This document shows, one piece after another, positions 8,563-21,100 of a DNA stretch of 64,000 nt (position 1 is its first letter; every line of letters starts with the position of its first letter). The position numbers and the translations under genes are program-made. The stretch is from Hydractinia symbiolongicarpus. Taxonomy: Eukaryota > Cnidaria > Hydrozoa > Anthoathecata > Hydractiniidae. Under the pieces are notes generated by a model, which was not told where the DNA came from, did no database searches, and was given only the letters and a program-made list of their open reading frames with translations. The stretch lies in the NCBI RefSeq assembly GCF_029227915.1, contig NC_079878.1:35739501-35803500 (forward strand). Direction: 5' to 3'.

Positions 8563-10219
8563 AACGGCCAGGATTACTCCCACGGTAAAAAATGACTTTT
8601 TTGTTTAAATTTTTAAATGAAGCGCTACCACAGCGCACAGCGCAATCGCTGAGTTCCGGCAATCACGTCAAATTAAGAAGAATGTTATTTCTTGGGGGTC
8701 CAATTGTCTCATTTATAAAATTTATAAGGTCACAGTCCAAAATCAGTTCATTTAAGTGCCACAGTCAATCGTTTCACTGTTAAAAGCAATGCAACCTAGT
8801 AATATGAGAAAAATATCGCTAAATACATGTTGGTACGAATATGTGACCCAACCGTTGTAACTCAAACTGACTGACACCGTTAGAAAGTCAATGAAATGTA
8901 GTTTTTGAAACTGTCGCTATTTCTTCAGCGCGCGATAACGGCTAGGATTCGTCCCAGAGTAAAGAATGACTTATTTATCTAAATTTTTAAATGAAACGCT
9001 ACCACAGCGCACAGTGCAATCGCTGTGTTCCGGCAATCACGTCAAATTAAGAAGAATATTATTTCTTGGGGTCCAATTGCTTCATTTATCACATCTATCA
9101 GGTCACAATTAAAAGTTGGTTCAATTAAGTCCCACAGTCAATCGTTTCACTGTTAAAACCGATGCAACCTAGTAATATCAAAAAAAATATCGCTAAATAC
9201 ATGTTAGTACGAATATGTGACCCAACCGTTGTAACTCAAACGGACTGACACCCTTAGAAAGTCAATGAAATGTAGTTTTTGCACCTGACGCTGTTTCATC
9301 AGCGCGCGATAACTACTAGGATTGGTCCCACAGTAAAGAATGACTTAATTATCTAAATTTTTAAATGAAGTGCTACCACAGCGCCCAGTGTAATCACTGA
9401 GTTGCGGCAACCATGTCAAATTAAGAAGAATGTTATTTCTTGGGGTCCAGTTTGCTCACTAATCACATTTATAAGGTCGCAGTCCAAAGTCAGTTCAATT
9501 AAGTGCCACAGTCAATCGTTTCACTGTTAAAGGCGATGCAACCTAGTAATATCAGAAAAATATCGCTAAATACATGTTACTACGAATATGTGACCCAACC
9601 GTTGTAACTCAAACGGACTGACACCGTTAGAAGCTCAAAGAAATTTAGTTTTTAAACCTGTCACTATTTCATCAGCGCGCGATAACGGCTAGGATTGGTC
9701 ACACAGTAAAGAATGACTTTTTATCTAAATTTTTAAATAAAGTGCTACCACAGCGCCCAGTGTAATCGCTGAGTTCCGGCAATCATGTCAAATTGAGAAG
9801 AATGTTATTTCTTGGAGTCAAATTGGCTCATTTATCAGATTTATAAGGTTACAGTCCAAAATCAGTTCATTTAAGTGCCACAGTCAATCGTCTTACTGTT
9901 AAAAGTGATACAACTTAGTAATATCAGAAAAACATCCCTAAATACATGTGGGGACGAATATGTGACGCAACCGTTGTAACTCAGACGGACTGATACCGTT
10001 AGAAATTCATTGAAATGAAGTTTTTGGAACAGTCTCTCTTTCTTCAACGCTCAATAACGGCAAGGATTGGTCGCACGGTAAAAAATGACTTTTTTATTTA
10101 AATTTTTAAATGAAGCGCTACCACAGCACCCAGTGTAATCGCTGAGTTCCGGCAATCATGTCAAATTGAGAAGAATGTTATTTCTTGGAGTCCAATTGGC
10201 TCACTTATCATATTTATAA

Positions 10220-13205
10220 GGTCACAGTCCAAAATCAGTTCATTTAAGTGCCACAGTCAATCGTTTCACTGTTAAAAGCGATGCAACCTAGTAATATGAG
10301 AAAAATATCGCTAAATACATGTTGGTACGAATATGTGACCCAACCGTTGTAACTCAAACTGACTGACACCGTTAGAAAGTCAATGAAATGTAGTTTTTGA
10401 AACTGTCGCTATTTCTTCAGCGCGGGATAACGGCTAGGATTCGTCCCAGAGTAAAGAATGACTTATTTATCTAAATTTTTAAATGAAACGCTACCACAGC
10501 GCCCAGTGTAATCACTGAGTTGCGGCAATCATGTCAAATTAAGAAGAATGTTATTTCTTGGGGTCCAGTTTGCTCACTAATCACATTTATAAGGTGACAG
10601 TCCAAATTTAGTTCAATTAAATCCCACAGTCAATCGTTTCACTGTTAAAGGCGATGCAACCTAGTAATATGAGAAAAATATCGCTAAATACATGTTGGTA
10701 GGATTATGTGACCCAACCGTTGTAACTCAAACTGACTGACACCGTTAAAAAGTCAATGAAATGTAGTTTTTGAAACTGTCGCTATTTCTTCAGCGCGCGA
10801 TAACGGCTAGGATTCGTCCCAGAGTAAAAAATGACTTATTTATCTAAAGTTTTAAATGAAGCGCTACCACAACGCACAGTGCAATCGCTGAGTTCCGGAA
10901 ATCACGTCAAATTAAGAAGAATGTTATTTCTTGGGGTACAATTGCCTCATTTATCACATTTATCAGGTCGCAGTCCAAAATCAGTTCAATTAAGTGCCAC
11001 AGTCAATCGTTTCACTGTTAAAAGGTATGCAACCTAGTAATATCAGAAAAATATCGCTAAATACATGTTACTACGAATATGTGACACAACCGTTGTAACT
11101 CATACGGACTGACACCGTTAGAAGCTCAAAGAAATGCAGTTTTTAAACCTGTCACTATTTCATCAGCGCGCGATAACGGCTAGGATTGGTCACACAGTAA
11201 AGAATGACTTTTTATCTAAATTTTAAAATGAAGTGCTACCACAGCGCCCAGTGTAATTGCTGAGTTCCGGCAATCATGTGAAATTGAGAAGAATGTTTTT
11301 TCTTGGAGTCAAATTGGCTCATTTATCAGATTTATAAGGTTACAGTCCAAAATCAGTTCATTTAAGTGCCACAGTCAATCGTCTTACTGTTAAAAGCGAT
11401 ACAACTTAGTAATATCAGAAAAACATCCCTAAATACATGTGGGGACGAATATGTGACGCAACCGTTGTAACTCAGACGGACTGATACGGTTAGAAATTCA
11501 TTGAAATGAAGTTTTTGAAACTGTCTCTCTTTCTTCAGTGCGCGATAATGGCCAGGATTACTCCCACGGTAAAAAATGACTTTTTTGTTTAAATTTTTAA
11601 ATGAAGCGCTAACACAGCACACAGCGCAATCGCTGAGTTCTGGCAATCACGTCAAAGTAAGAAGAATGTTATTCCTTGGGGGTCCAATTGCCTCATTTAT
11701 AAAATTTATAAGGTCACAGTCCAAAATCAGTTCATTTAAGTGCCACAGTCAATCGTTTCACTGTTAAAAGCGATGCAACCTAGTAATATGAAAAAAATAT
11801 CGCTTAATACATGTTGGTACGAATATGTGACCCAACGGTTGTAACTCAAACTGACTGACACCGTTAGAAAGTCAATGAAATGTAGTTTTTGAAACTGTCG
11901 GTAATTCTTCAGCGCGCGATAACGGCTAGGATTCGTCCCAGAGTAAAGAATGACTTATTTATCTAAAGTTTTAAATGAAGCGCTACCACAGCGCCCAGTG
12001 CAATCGCTGAGTTCCGGATATCACGTCAAGTTAAGAAGAATGTGATTTCTTGGGGTAAAATTGCCTCATTTATCACATTTATCAGGTCGCAGTCCAAAGT
12101 TAGTTCAATTAAGTTCCACAGTCAATCGTTTCACTGTTTAAAGGGATGCAACCTAGCAACATTAGAAAATTATCCCTAAATACATGTTGGTACGAATATG
12201 TGACCCAACCGTTTTAAGTCAAACGGACTGATACCGTTAGAAATTCATTGAAATGTAGTTTTTGAAACTGTCTCTTATACTTCAGCGCGCGATAACGGCC
12301 AGGATTACTCCCACGGTAAAAAATGACTTTTTTGTTTAAATTTTTAAATGAAGCGCTACCACAGCGCACAGCGCAATCGCTGAGTTCCGGCAATCACGTC
12401 AAATTAAGAAGAATGTTATTTCTTGGGGGTCCAATTGTCTCATTTATAAAATTTATAAGGTCACAGTCCAAAATCAGTTCATTTAAGTGCCACAGTCAAT
12501 CGTTTCACTGTTAAAAGCAATGCAACCTAGTAATATGAGAAAAATATCGCTAAATACATGTTGGTACGAATATGTGACCCAACCGTTGTAACTCAAACTG
12601 ACTGACACCGTTAGAAAGTCAATGAAATGTAGTTTTTGAAACTGTCGCTATTTCTTCAGCGCGCGATAACGGCTAGGATTCGTCCCAGAGTAAAGAATGA
12701 CTTATTTATCTAAATTTTTAAATGAAACGCTACCACAGCGCACAGTGCAATCGCTGTGTTCCGGCAATCACGTCAAATTAAGAAGAATATTATTTCTTGG
12801 GGTCCAATTGCCTCATTTATCACATCTATCAGGTCACAATTAAAAGTTGGTTCAATTAAGTCCCACAGTCAATCGTTTCACTGTTAAAACCGATGCAACC
12901 TAGTAATATCAAAAAAAATATCGCTAAATACATGTTAGTACGAATATGTGACCCAACCGTTGTAACTCAAACGGACTGACACCCTTAGAAAGTCAATGAA
13001 ATGTAGTTTTTGCACCTGACGCTGTTTCATCAGCGCGCGATAACTACTAGGATTGGTCCCACAGTAAAGAATGACTTAATTATCTAAATTTTTAAATGAA
13101 GCGCTACCACAGCACCCAGTGTAATCACTGAGTTGCAGCAACCATGTCAAATTGAGAAGAATGTTATTTCTTGGAGTCCAATTGGCTCACTTATCATATT
13201 TATAA
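10220..13205 (+). repeat. 2,986-bp HOR family, copy 2 (8 monomers)
   Basis: Eight monomers. The match to copy 3 holds at a constant offset of 2,986 bp (for example 10831 with 13817, 11362 with 14348, 12323 with 15309). It lacks the transposon and the TA minisatellite. It ends in a mosaic monomer (about 13050-13200) where two monomers present in copies 1 and 3 have been lost by recombination. Confidence 0.92.
12214..12217. other. Empty transposon target site, sister copy 2
   Basis: CCGTTTTAAGTC at the position equivalent to 7705-7708 (offset 4,509), with one TTAA and no insertion. The same holds at 15200-15203 in copy 3. Confidence 0.9.
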
Positions 13206-16200
13206 GGTCACAGTCCAAAATCAGTTCATTTAAGTGCCACAGTCAATCGTTTCACTGTTAAAAGCGATGCAACCTAGTAATATGAGAAAAATATCGCTAA
13301 ATACATGTTGGTACGAATATGTGACCCAACCGTTGTAACTCAAACTGACTGACACCGTTAGAAAGTCAATGAAATGTAGTTTTTGAAACTGTCGCTATTT
13401 CTTCAGCGCGGGATAACGGCTAGGATTCGTCCCAGAGTAAAGAATGACTTATTTATCTAAATTTTTAAATGAAACGCTACCACAGCGCCCAGTGTAATCA
13501 CTGAGTTGCGGCAATCATGTCAAATTAAGAAGAATGTTATTTCTTGGGGTCCAGTTTGCTCACTAATCACATTTATAAGGTGACAGTCCAAATTTAGTTC
13601 AATTAAATCCCACAGTCAATCGTTTCACTGTTAAAGGCGATGCAACCTAGTAATATGAGAAAAATATCGCTAAATACATGTTGGTAGGATTATGTGACCC
13701 AACCGTTGTAACTCAAACTGACTGACACCGTTAAAAAGTCAATGAAATGTAGTTTTTGAAACTGTCGCTATTTCTTCAGCGCGCGATAACGGCTAGGATT
13801 CGTCCCAGAGTAAAAAATGACTTATTTATCTAAAGTTTTAAATGAAGCGCTACCACAACGCACAGTGCAATCGCTGAGTTCCGGAAATCACGTCAAATTA
13901 AGAAGAATGTTATTTCTTGGGGTACAATTGCCTCATTTATCACATTTATCAGGTCGCAGTCCAAAATCAGTTCAATTAAGTGCCACAGTCAATCGTTTCA
14001 CTGTTAAAAGGTATGCAACCTAGTAATATCAGAAAAATATCGCTAAATACATGTTACTACGAATATGTGACACAACCGTTGTAACTCATACGGACTGACA
14101 CCGTTAGAAGCTCAAAGAAATGCAGTTTTTAAACCTGTCACTATTTCATCAGCGCGCGATAACGGCTAGGATTGGTCACACAGTAAAGAATGACTTTTTA
14201 TCTAAATTTTAAAATGAAGTGCTACCACAGCGCCCAGTGTAATTGCTGAGTTCCGGCAATCATGTGAAATTGAGAAGAATGTTTTTTCTTGGAGTCAAAT
14301 TGGCTCATTTATCAGATTTATAAGGTTACAGTCCAAAATCAGTTCATTTAAGTGCCACAGTCAATCGTCTTACTGTTAAAAGCGATACAACTTAGTAATA
14401 TCAGAAAAACATCCCTAAATACATGTGGGGACGAATATGTGACGCAACCGTTGTAACTCAGACGGACTGATACGGTTAGAAATTCATTGAAATGAAGTTT
14501 TTGAAACTGTCTCTCTTTCTTCAGTGCGCGATAATGGCCAGGATTACTCCCACGGTAAAAAATGACTTTTTTGTTTAAATTTTTAAATGAAGCGCTAACA
14601 CAGCACACAGCGCAATCGCTGAGTTCTGGCAATCACGTCAAAGTAAGAAGAATGTTATTCCTTGGGGGTCCAATTGCCTCATTTATAAAATTTATAAGGT
14701 CACAGTCCAAAATCAGTTCATTTAAGTGCCACAGTCAATCGTTTCACTGTTAAAAGCGATGCAACCTAGTAATATGAAAAAAATATCGCTTAATACATGT
14801 TGGTACGAATATGTGACCCAACGGTTGTAACTCAAACTGACTGACACCGTTAGAAAGTCAATGAAATGTAGTTTTTGAAACTGTCGGTAATTCTTCAGCG
14901 CGCGATAACGGCTAGGATTCGTCCCAGAGTAAAGAATGACTTATTTATCTAAAGTTTTAAATGAAGCGCTACCACAGCGCCCAGTGCAATCGCTGAGTTC
15001 CGGATATCACGTCAAATTAAGAAGAATGTGATTTCTTGGGGTAAAATTGCCTCATTTATCACATTTATCAGGTCGCAGTCCAAAGTTAGTTCAATTAAGT
15101 TCCACAGTCAATCGTTTCACTGTTTAAAGGGATGCAACCTAGCAACATTAGAAAATTATCCCTAAATACATGTTGGTACGAATATGTGACCCAACCGTTT
15201 TAAGTCAAACGGACTGATACCGTTAGAAATTCATTGAAATGTAGTTTTTGAAACTGTCTCTTATACTTCAGCGCGCGATAACGGCCAGGATTACTCCCAC
15301 GGTAAAAAATGACTTTTTTGTTTAAATTTTTAAATGAAGCGCTACCACAGCGCACAGCGCAATCGCTGAGTTCCGGCAATCACGTCAAATTAAGAAGAAT
15401 GTTATTTCTTGGGGGTCCAATTGTCTCATTTATAAAATTTATAAGGTCACAGTCCAAAATCAGTTCATTTAAGTGCCACAGTCAATCGTTTCACTGTTAA
15501 AAGCAATGCAACCTAGTAATATGAGAAAAATATCGCTAAATACATGTTGGTACGAATATGTGACCCAACCGTTGTAACTCAAACTGACTGACACCGTTAG
15601 AAAGTCAATGAAATGTAGTTTTTGAAACTGTCGCTATTTCTTCAGCGCGCGATAACGGCTAGGATTCGTCCCAGAGTAAAGAATGACTTATTTATCTAAA
15701 TTTTTAAATGAAACGCTACCACAGCGCACAGTGCAATCGCTGTGTTCCGGCAATCACGTCAAATTAAGAAGAATATTATTTCTTGGGGTCCAATTGCCTC
15801 ATTTATCACATCTATCAGGTCACAATTAAAAGTTGGTTCAATTAAGTCCCACAGTCAATCGTTTCACTGTTAAAACCGATGCAACCTAGTAATATCAAAA
15901 AAAATATCGCTAAATACATGTTAGTACGAATATGTGACCCAACCGTTGTAACTCAAACGGACTGACACCCTTAGAAAGTCAATGAAATGTAGTTTTTGCA
16001 CCTGACGCTGTTTCATCAGCGCGCGATAACTACTAGGATTGGTCCCACAGTAAAGAATGACTTAATTATCTAAATTTTTAAATGAAGTGCTACCACAGCG
16101 CCCAGTGTAATCACTGAGTTGCAGCAACCATGTCAAATTAAGAAGAATGTTATTTCTTGGGGTCCAGTTTGCTCACTAATCACATTTATAAGGTCGCAGT

Positions 16201-17309
16201 CCAAAGTCAGTTCAATTAAGTGCCACAGTCAATCGTTTCACTGTTAAAGGCGATGCAACCTAGTAATATCAGAAAAATATCGCTAAATACATGTTACTAC
16301 GAATATGTGACCCAACCGTTGTAACTCAAACGGACTGACACCGTTAGAAGCTCAAAGAAATTTAGTTTTTAAACCTGTCACTATTTCATCAGCGCGCGAT
16401 AACTACTAGGATTGGTCCCACAGTAAAGAATGACTTAATTATCTAAATTTTTAAATGAAGTGCTACCACAGCGCCCAGTGTAATCACTGAGTTGCAGCAA
16501 CCATGTCAAATTAAGAAGAATGTTATTTCTTGGGGTCCAGTTTGCTCACTAATCACATTTATAAGGTCGCAGTCCAAAGTCAGTTCAATTAAGTGCCACA
16601 GTCAATCGTTTCACTGTTAAAGGCGATGCAACCTAGTAATATCAGAAAAATATCGCTAAATACATGTTACTACGAATATGTGACCCAACCGTTGTAACTC
16701 AAACGGACTGACACCGTTAGAAGCTCAAAGAAATTTAGTTTTTAAACCTGTCACTATTTCATCAGCGCGCGATAACGGCTAGGATTGGTCACACAGTAAA
16801 GAATGACTTTTTATCTAAATTTTTGAATAAAGTGCTACCACAGCGCCCAGTGTAATCGCTGAGTTCCGGCAATCATGTCAAATTGAGAAGAATGTTATTT
16901 CTTGGAGTCAAATTGGCTCATTTATCAGATTTATAAGGTTACAGTCCAAAATCAGTTCATTTAAGTGCCACAGTCAATCGTCTTACTGTTAAAAGTGATA
17001 CAACTTAGTAATATCAGAAAAACATCCCTAAATACATGTGGGGACGAATATGTGACGCAACCGTTGTAACTCAGACGGACTGATACCGTTAGAAATTCAT
17101 TGAAATGAAGTTTTTGAAACTGTCTCTCTTTCTTCAACGCTCAATAACGGCAAGGATTGGTCGCACGGTAAAAAATGACTTTTTTATTTAAATTTTTAAA
17201 TGAAGCGCTACCACAGCACCCAGTGTAATCGCTGAGTTCCGGCAATCATGTCAAATTGAGAAGAATGTTATTTCTTGGAGTCCAATTGGCTCACTTATCA
17301 TATTTATAA
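13206..17309 (+). repeat. 2,986-bp HOR family, copy 3 (11 monomers)
   Basis: Offset to copy 1 is 7,495 before the copy 1 transposon, 6,717 after it, and 7,090 after 16.4 kb. The last step of 373 bp is an extra duplicated monomer. The two monomers missing from copy 2 are present. The family pattern breaks down at about 17.31 kb. Confidence 0.88.
16028..16773 (+). repeat. Recent tandem duplication of one monomer
   Basis: The rare variant AACTACTAGG occurs at 16028 and again at 16401, exactly 373 bp apart. The units 16028-16400 and 16401-16773 look identical or nearly so. Copy 1 of the family has this variant only once (about 9311), so the duplication is private to copy 3. Confidence 0.88.
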
Positions 17310-18190
17310 GGTCACAGTCCAAAATCAGTTCATTTAAATGCCACAGTCAGTCGTTTCACTGTTAAAAGCGATACAACCTAGTAATATCAGAATAGCATCC
17401 CTAAATACATGTGGGGACGAATATGTGACCCAACCGTTGTAACTCAAACGTACTGATACCGTTAGAATTTCATTGAAATGTAGTTTTTGAAACTTTCTCT
17501 CTTTCTTCAGTGCGCGATAATGGCCAGGATTACTCCCACGGTAAAAAATGACTCTTTTGTTTAAGTTTTTAAATGAAGCGCTAACACAGCGCACAGCGCA
17601 ATCGCTGAGTTCTGGCAATCACGTCAAAGTAAGAAGAATGTTATTCCTTGGGGGTCCAATTGCCTCATTTATAAAATTTATAAGGTCACAGTCCAAAATC
17701 AGTTCATTTAAGTGCCACAGTCAATCGTTTCACTGTTAAAAGCGATGCAACCTAGTAATATGAAAAAAATATCGCTTAACACATGTTGGTACGAATATGT
17801 GACCCAACGGTTGTAACTCAAACTAACTGACACCGTTAGAAAGTCAATGAAATGTAGTTTTTGAAACTGTCTGTATTTCTTCAGCGCGCGATAACGGCTA
17901 GGATTCGTCCCAGAGTAAAGAATGACTTATTTATCTAAAGTTTTAAATGAAGCGCTACCACAGCGCCCAGTGCAATCGCTGAGTTCCGGAAATCACGTCA
18001 AATTAAGAAGAATGTTATTTCTTGGGGTACAATTGCCTCATTTATCACATTTATCAGGTCGCAGTCCAAAGTTAGTTCAATTAAGTTCCACAGTCAATCG
18101 TTTCACTGTTTAAAGGGATGCAACCTAGCAACATTAGAAAAATATCCCTAAATACATGTTGGTACGAATATGTGACCCAACCGTTGTAAG
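17310..18190 (+). repeat. Partial further copy of the 2,986-bp family
   Basis: The sequence at 17334-18180 resembles 6853-7700 and 14348-15195, but with more substitutions than the three full copies show among themselves. The homologous TTAA site reads GTTGTAAGTC here, so the transposon target is absent. It passes into the 4-monomer family. Confidence 0.75.
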
Positions 18191-21100
18191 TCAAACGGAT
18201 TGATACCACCAGAAAGTCAAGGAAATGTAGTTTTTGAAACTGTTCCTACTTGTTCAGGGCGTGCTAACGGCCAGGATTGGTCCCACAGTAAGTATGACTT
18301 AATTATTTAAATTTTTTAATGAAGCGCTACCACAGCGCCCAGTGTAATCGCTGAGTTTCGGCAATCATGTCAAATTAAGAAGAATGTTATTTCTTGGACT
18401 CCAATTGTCTCATTTATCACATTTATCAGGTCACAGTCCAAAGTTAGTTCAATTAAGTCCCACAGTCAATCGTTTCACTGTTTAAAGCGATGCAACCTAG
18501 TAATATCAGAAAAATATCGCTAAATACATTTTGGTACGAATATGTGACACAACCGTTGTAACTCAAACGGATTGATACCGCTAGAAAGTCAGTGAAATGT
18601 AGTTCTTGAAACTGTTCCTATTTATTCAGCGCGCGCTAACGGCCAGGATTGGTCCCACAGTAAATATGACTTATTTATCTAAATTTTTAAATGAAGCGCT
18701 ACCACAGCGCTCATTGTAATCGTTGAATTCTAGCAATCATGTCAAATTAAGAGGAATATTATTTGAGGGAGTCCAATTGGCTGATTTATCACATTTATAA
18801 ATTCACAGTCCAAAATCAGTTCATTTAGGTGCCAAAGTCAATCGTTTCACTGTTAAAAGCGATACAACCTAGTAATTTCAGAAAAACACCCCTAAATACA
18901 TGTGGGGAGGAATATGTGACGTAACCGTTGTAACTCAAACTGACTGACACCGTTAGAAAGTCAAGGAAATGTAGTTTTCGAAACTGTTCCTATTTATTCA
19001 GGGCGTGCTAACGGCCAGGATTGGTCCCACAGTAAGTATGACTTATTTATTTAAATTTTTAAATGAAGCGCTAACACAGCGCACAGCGAAATCGCTGAGT
19101 TCTGGCAATCACGTCAAAGTAAGAAGAATGTTATTTCTTGGGGGTCCAATTGCCTCATTTATAAAATTTATAAGGTCACAGTCCAAAATCAGTTCATTTA
19201 AGTGCCACAGTCAATCGTTTCACTGTTAAAAGCGATGTAACCTAGTAATATGAAAAAAATATCGCTTAATACATGTTGGTACGAATATGTGACCCAACCG
19301 TTGTATCTCAAACTGACTGACACTGTTAGAAATTCAATGAAATGTAGTTTTTGAAACTGTCGGTATTTCTTCAGCGCGCGATTACGGCTAGGATTCGTCC
19401 CAGAGTAAAGAATGACTTTTTTATCTAAAGTTTTAAATGAAGCGCTACCACAGCGCCCGGTGCAATCGCTGAGTTCCGGAAATCACGTCAAATTAAGAAG
19501 AATGTTATTTCTTGGGGTACAATTGCCTCATTTATCACATTTATCAGGTCGCAGTCCAAAGTTAGTTCAATTAAGTTCCACAGTCAATCGTTTCACTGTT
19601 TAAAGGGATGCAACCTAGCAACATTAGAAAAATATCCCTAAATACATGTTGGTACGAATATGTGACCCAACAGTTGTAAGTCAAACGGATTGATACCACC
19701 AGAAAGACAAGGAAATGTAGTTTTCGAAACTGTTCCTATTTATTCAGGGCGTGCTAACGGCCAGGATTGGTCCCACAGTAAGTATGACTTATTTTTTTAA
19801 ATTTTTAAATGAAGCGCTACCACAGCGCCCAGTGTAATCGCTGAGTTTCGGCAATCATGTCAAATTAAGAAGAATGTTATTTCTTGGACTCCAATTGTCT
19901 AATTTATCACATTTATAAGGTCACAGTCCAAAGTTAGTTCAATTAAGTCCCACAGTCAATCGTTTCACTGTTTAAAGCGATGCAACCTAGTAATATCAGA
20001 AAAATATCGCTAAATACATTTTGGTACGAATATGTGACACAACCGTTGTAACTCAAACGGATTGATACCGCTAGAAAGTCAGTGAAATGTAGTTCTTGAA
20101 ACTGTTCCTATTTATTCAGCGCGCGCTAACGGCCAGGATTGGTCCCACAGTAAATATGACTTATTTATCTTTATTTTTAAATGAAGCGCTACCACAGCGC
20201 TCATTGTAATCGTTGAATTCCAGCAATCATGTCAAATTAAGAGGAATATTATTTGAGGGAGTCCAATTGGCTGATTTATCACATTTATAAGGTCACAGTC
20301 CAAAATCAGTTCATTTAAGTGCCAAAGTCAATCGTTTCACTGTTAAAAGCGATACAACCTAGTAATATCAGAAAAACATCCCTAAATACATGTGGGGACG
20401 AATATGTGACGCATTCGTTGTAACTCAAACGGACTGATACCGTTAGAAATTCATTGAAATGCAGTTTTTGAATCTGTCTCTCCTTCTTCAGCGCGCGATA
20501 ACGCCTAGGATTGGTCCCACGGTAAAAATGACTTTTTTGTTTAAATTTTTAACTGAAGCGTTACTACGGCGCCCATTGTAATCCTTAAATTCCAGGAATC
20601 ATGTCAAAATAAGAGGAATGTTATTTCTGGTTAGTCCAATTGCCTCATTTATCACATTCATAAGGTCACAGCCGAAAATCAGTTCATTTAAGTGCCACAG
20701 TCAATCGTTTCACTGTTAAAAAGGATGCAACCTAGTAATATCAGAAAAATATCGCTAAATACATGTTGGTACGAATATGTGACGCAACCGTTGTAACTCA
20801 AACTGACTGACACCGTTAGAAAGTCAAGGAAATGTAGTTTTTGAAACTGTTCCTATTTATTCAGGGCGTGCTAACGGCCAGGATTGGTCCCACAGTAAGT
20901 ATTGACTTATTTATTTAAATTTTTAAATGAAGCGCTAACACAGCGCACAGCGCAATCGCTGAGTTCTGGCAATCACGTCAAAGTAAGAAGAATGTTATTT
21001 ATTGGGGGTCCAATTGCCTCATTTATAAAATTTATAAGGTCACAGTCCAAAATCAGTTCATTTAAGTGCCACAGACAATCGTTTCACTGTTAAAAGCGAT

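Larger units (their letters stand above)
5711..10219 (+). repeat. 2,986-bp HOR family, copy 1 (10 monomers plus insertions)
   Basis: Matches copy 2 at offset 4,509 up to the transposon and 3,731 after it. The difference of 778 bp is exactly the 745 bp of transposon plus duplicated TTAA, together with 33 bp net from the TA minisatellite. Without insertions it is 3,731 bp, ten monomers. It contains two monomers (about 9.36-10.1 kb) that copy 2 lacks. Confidence 0.9.
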
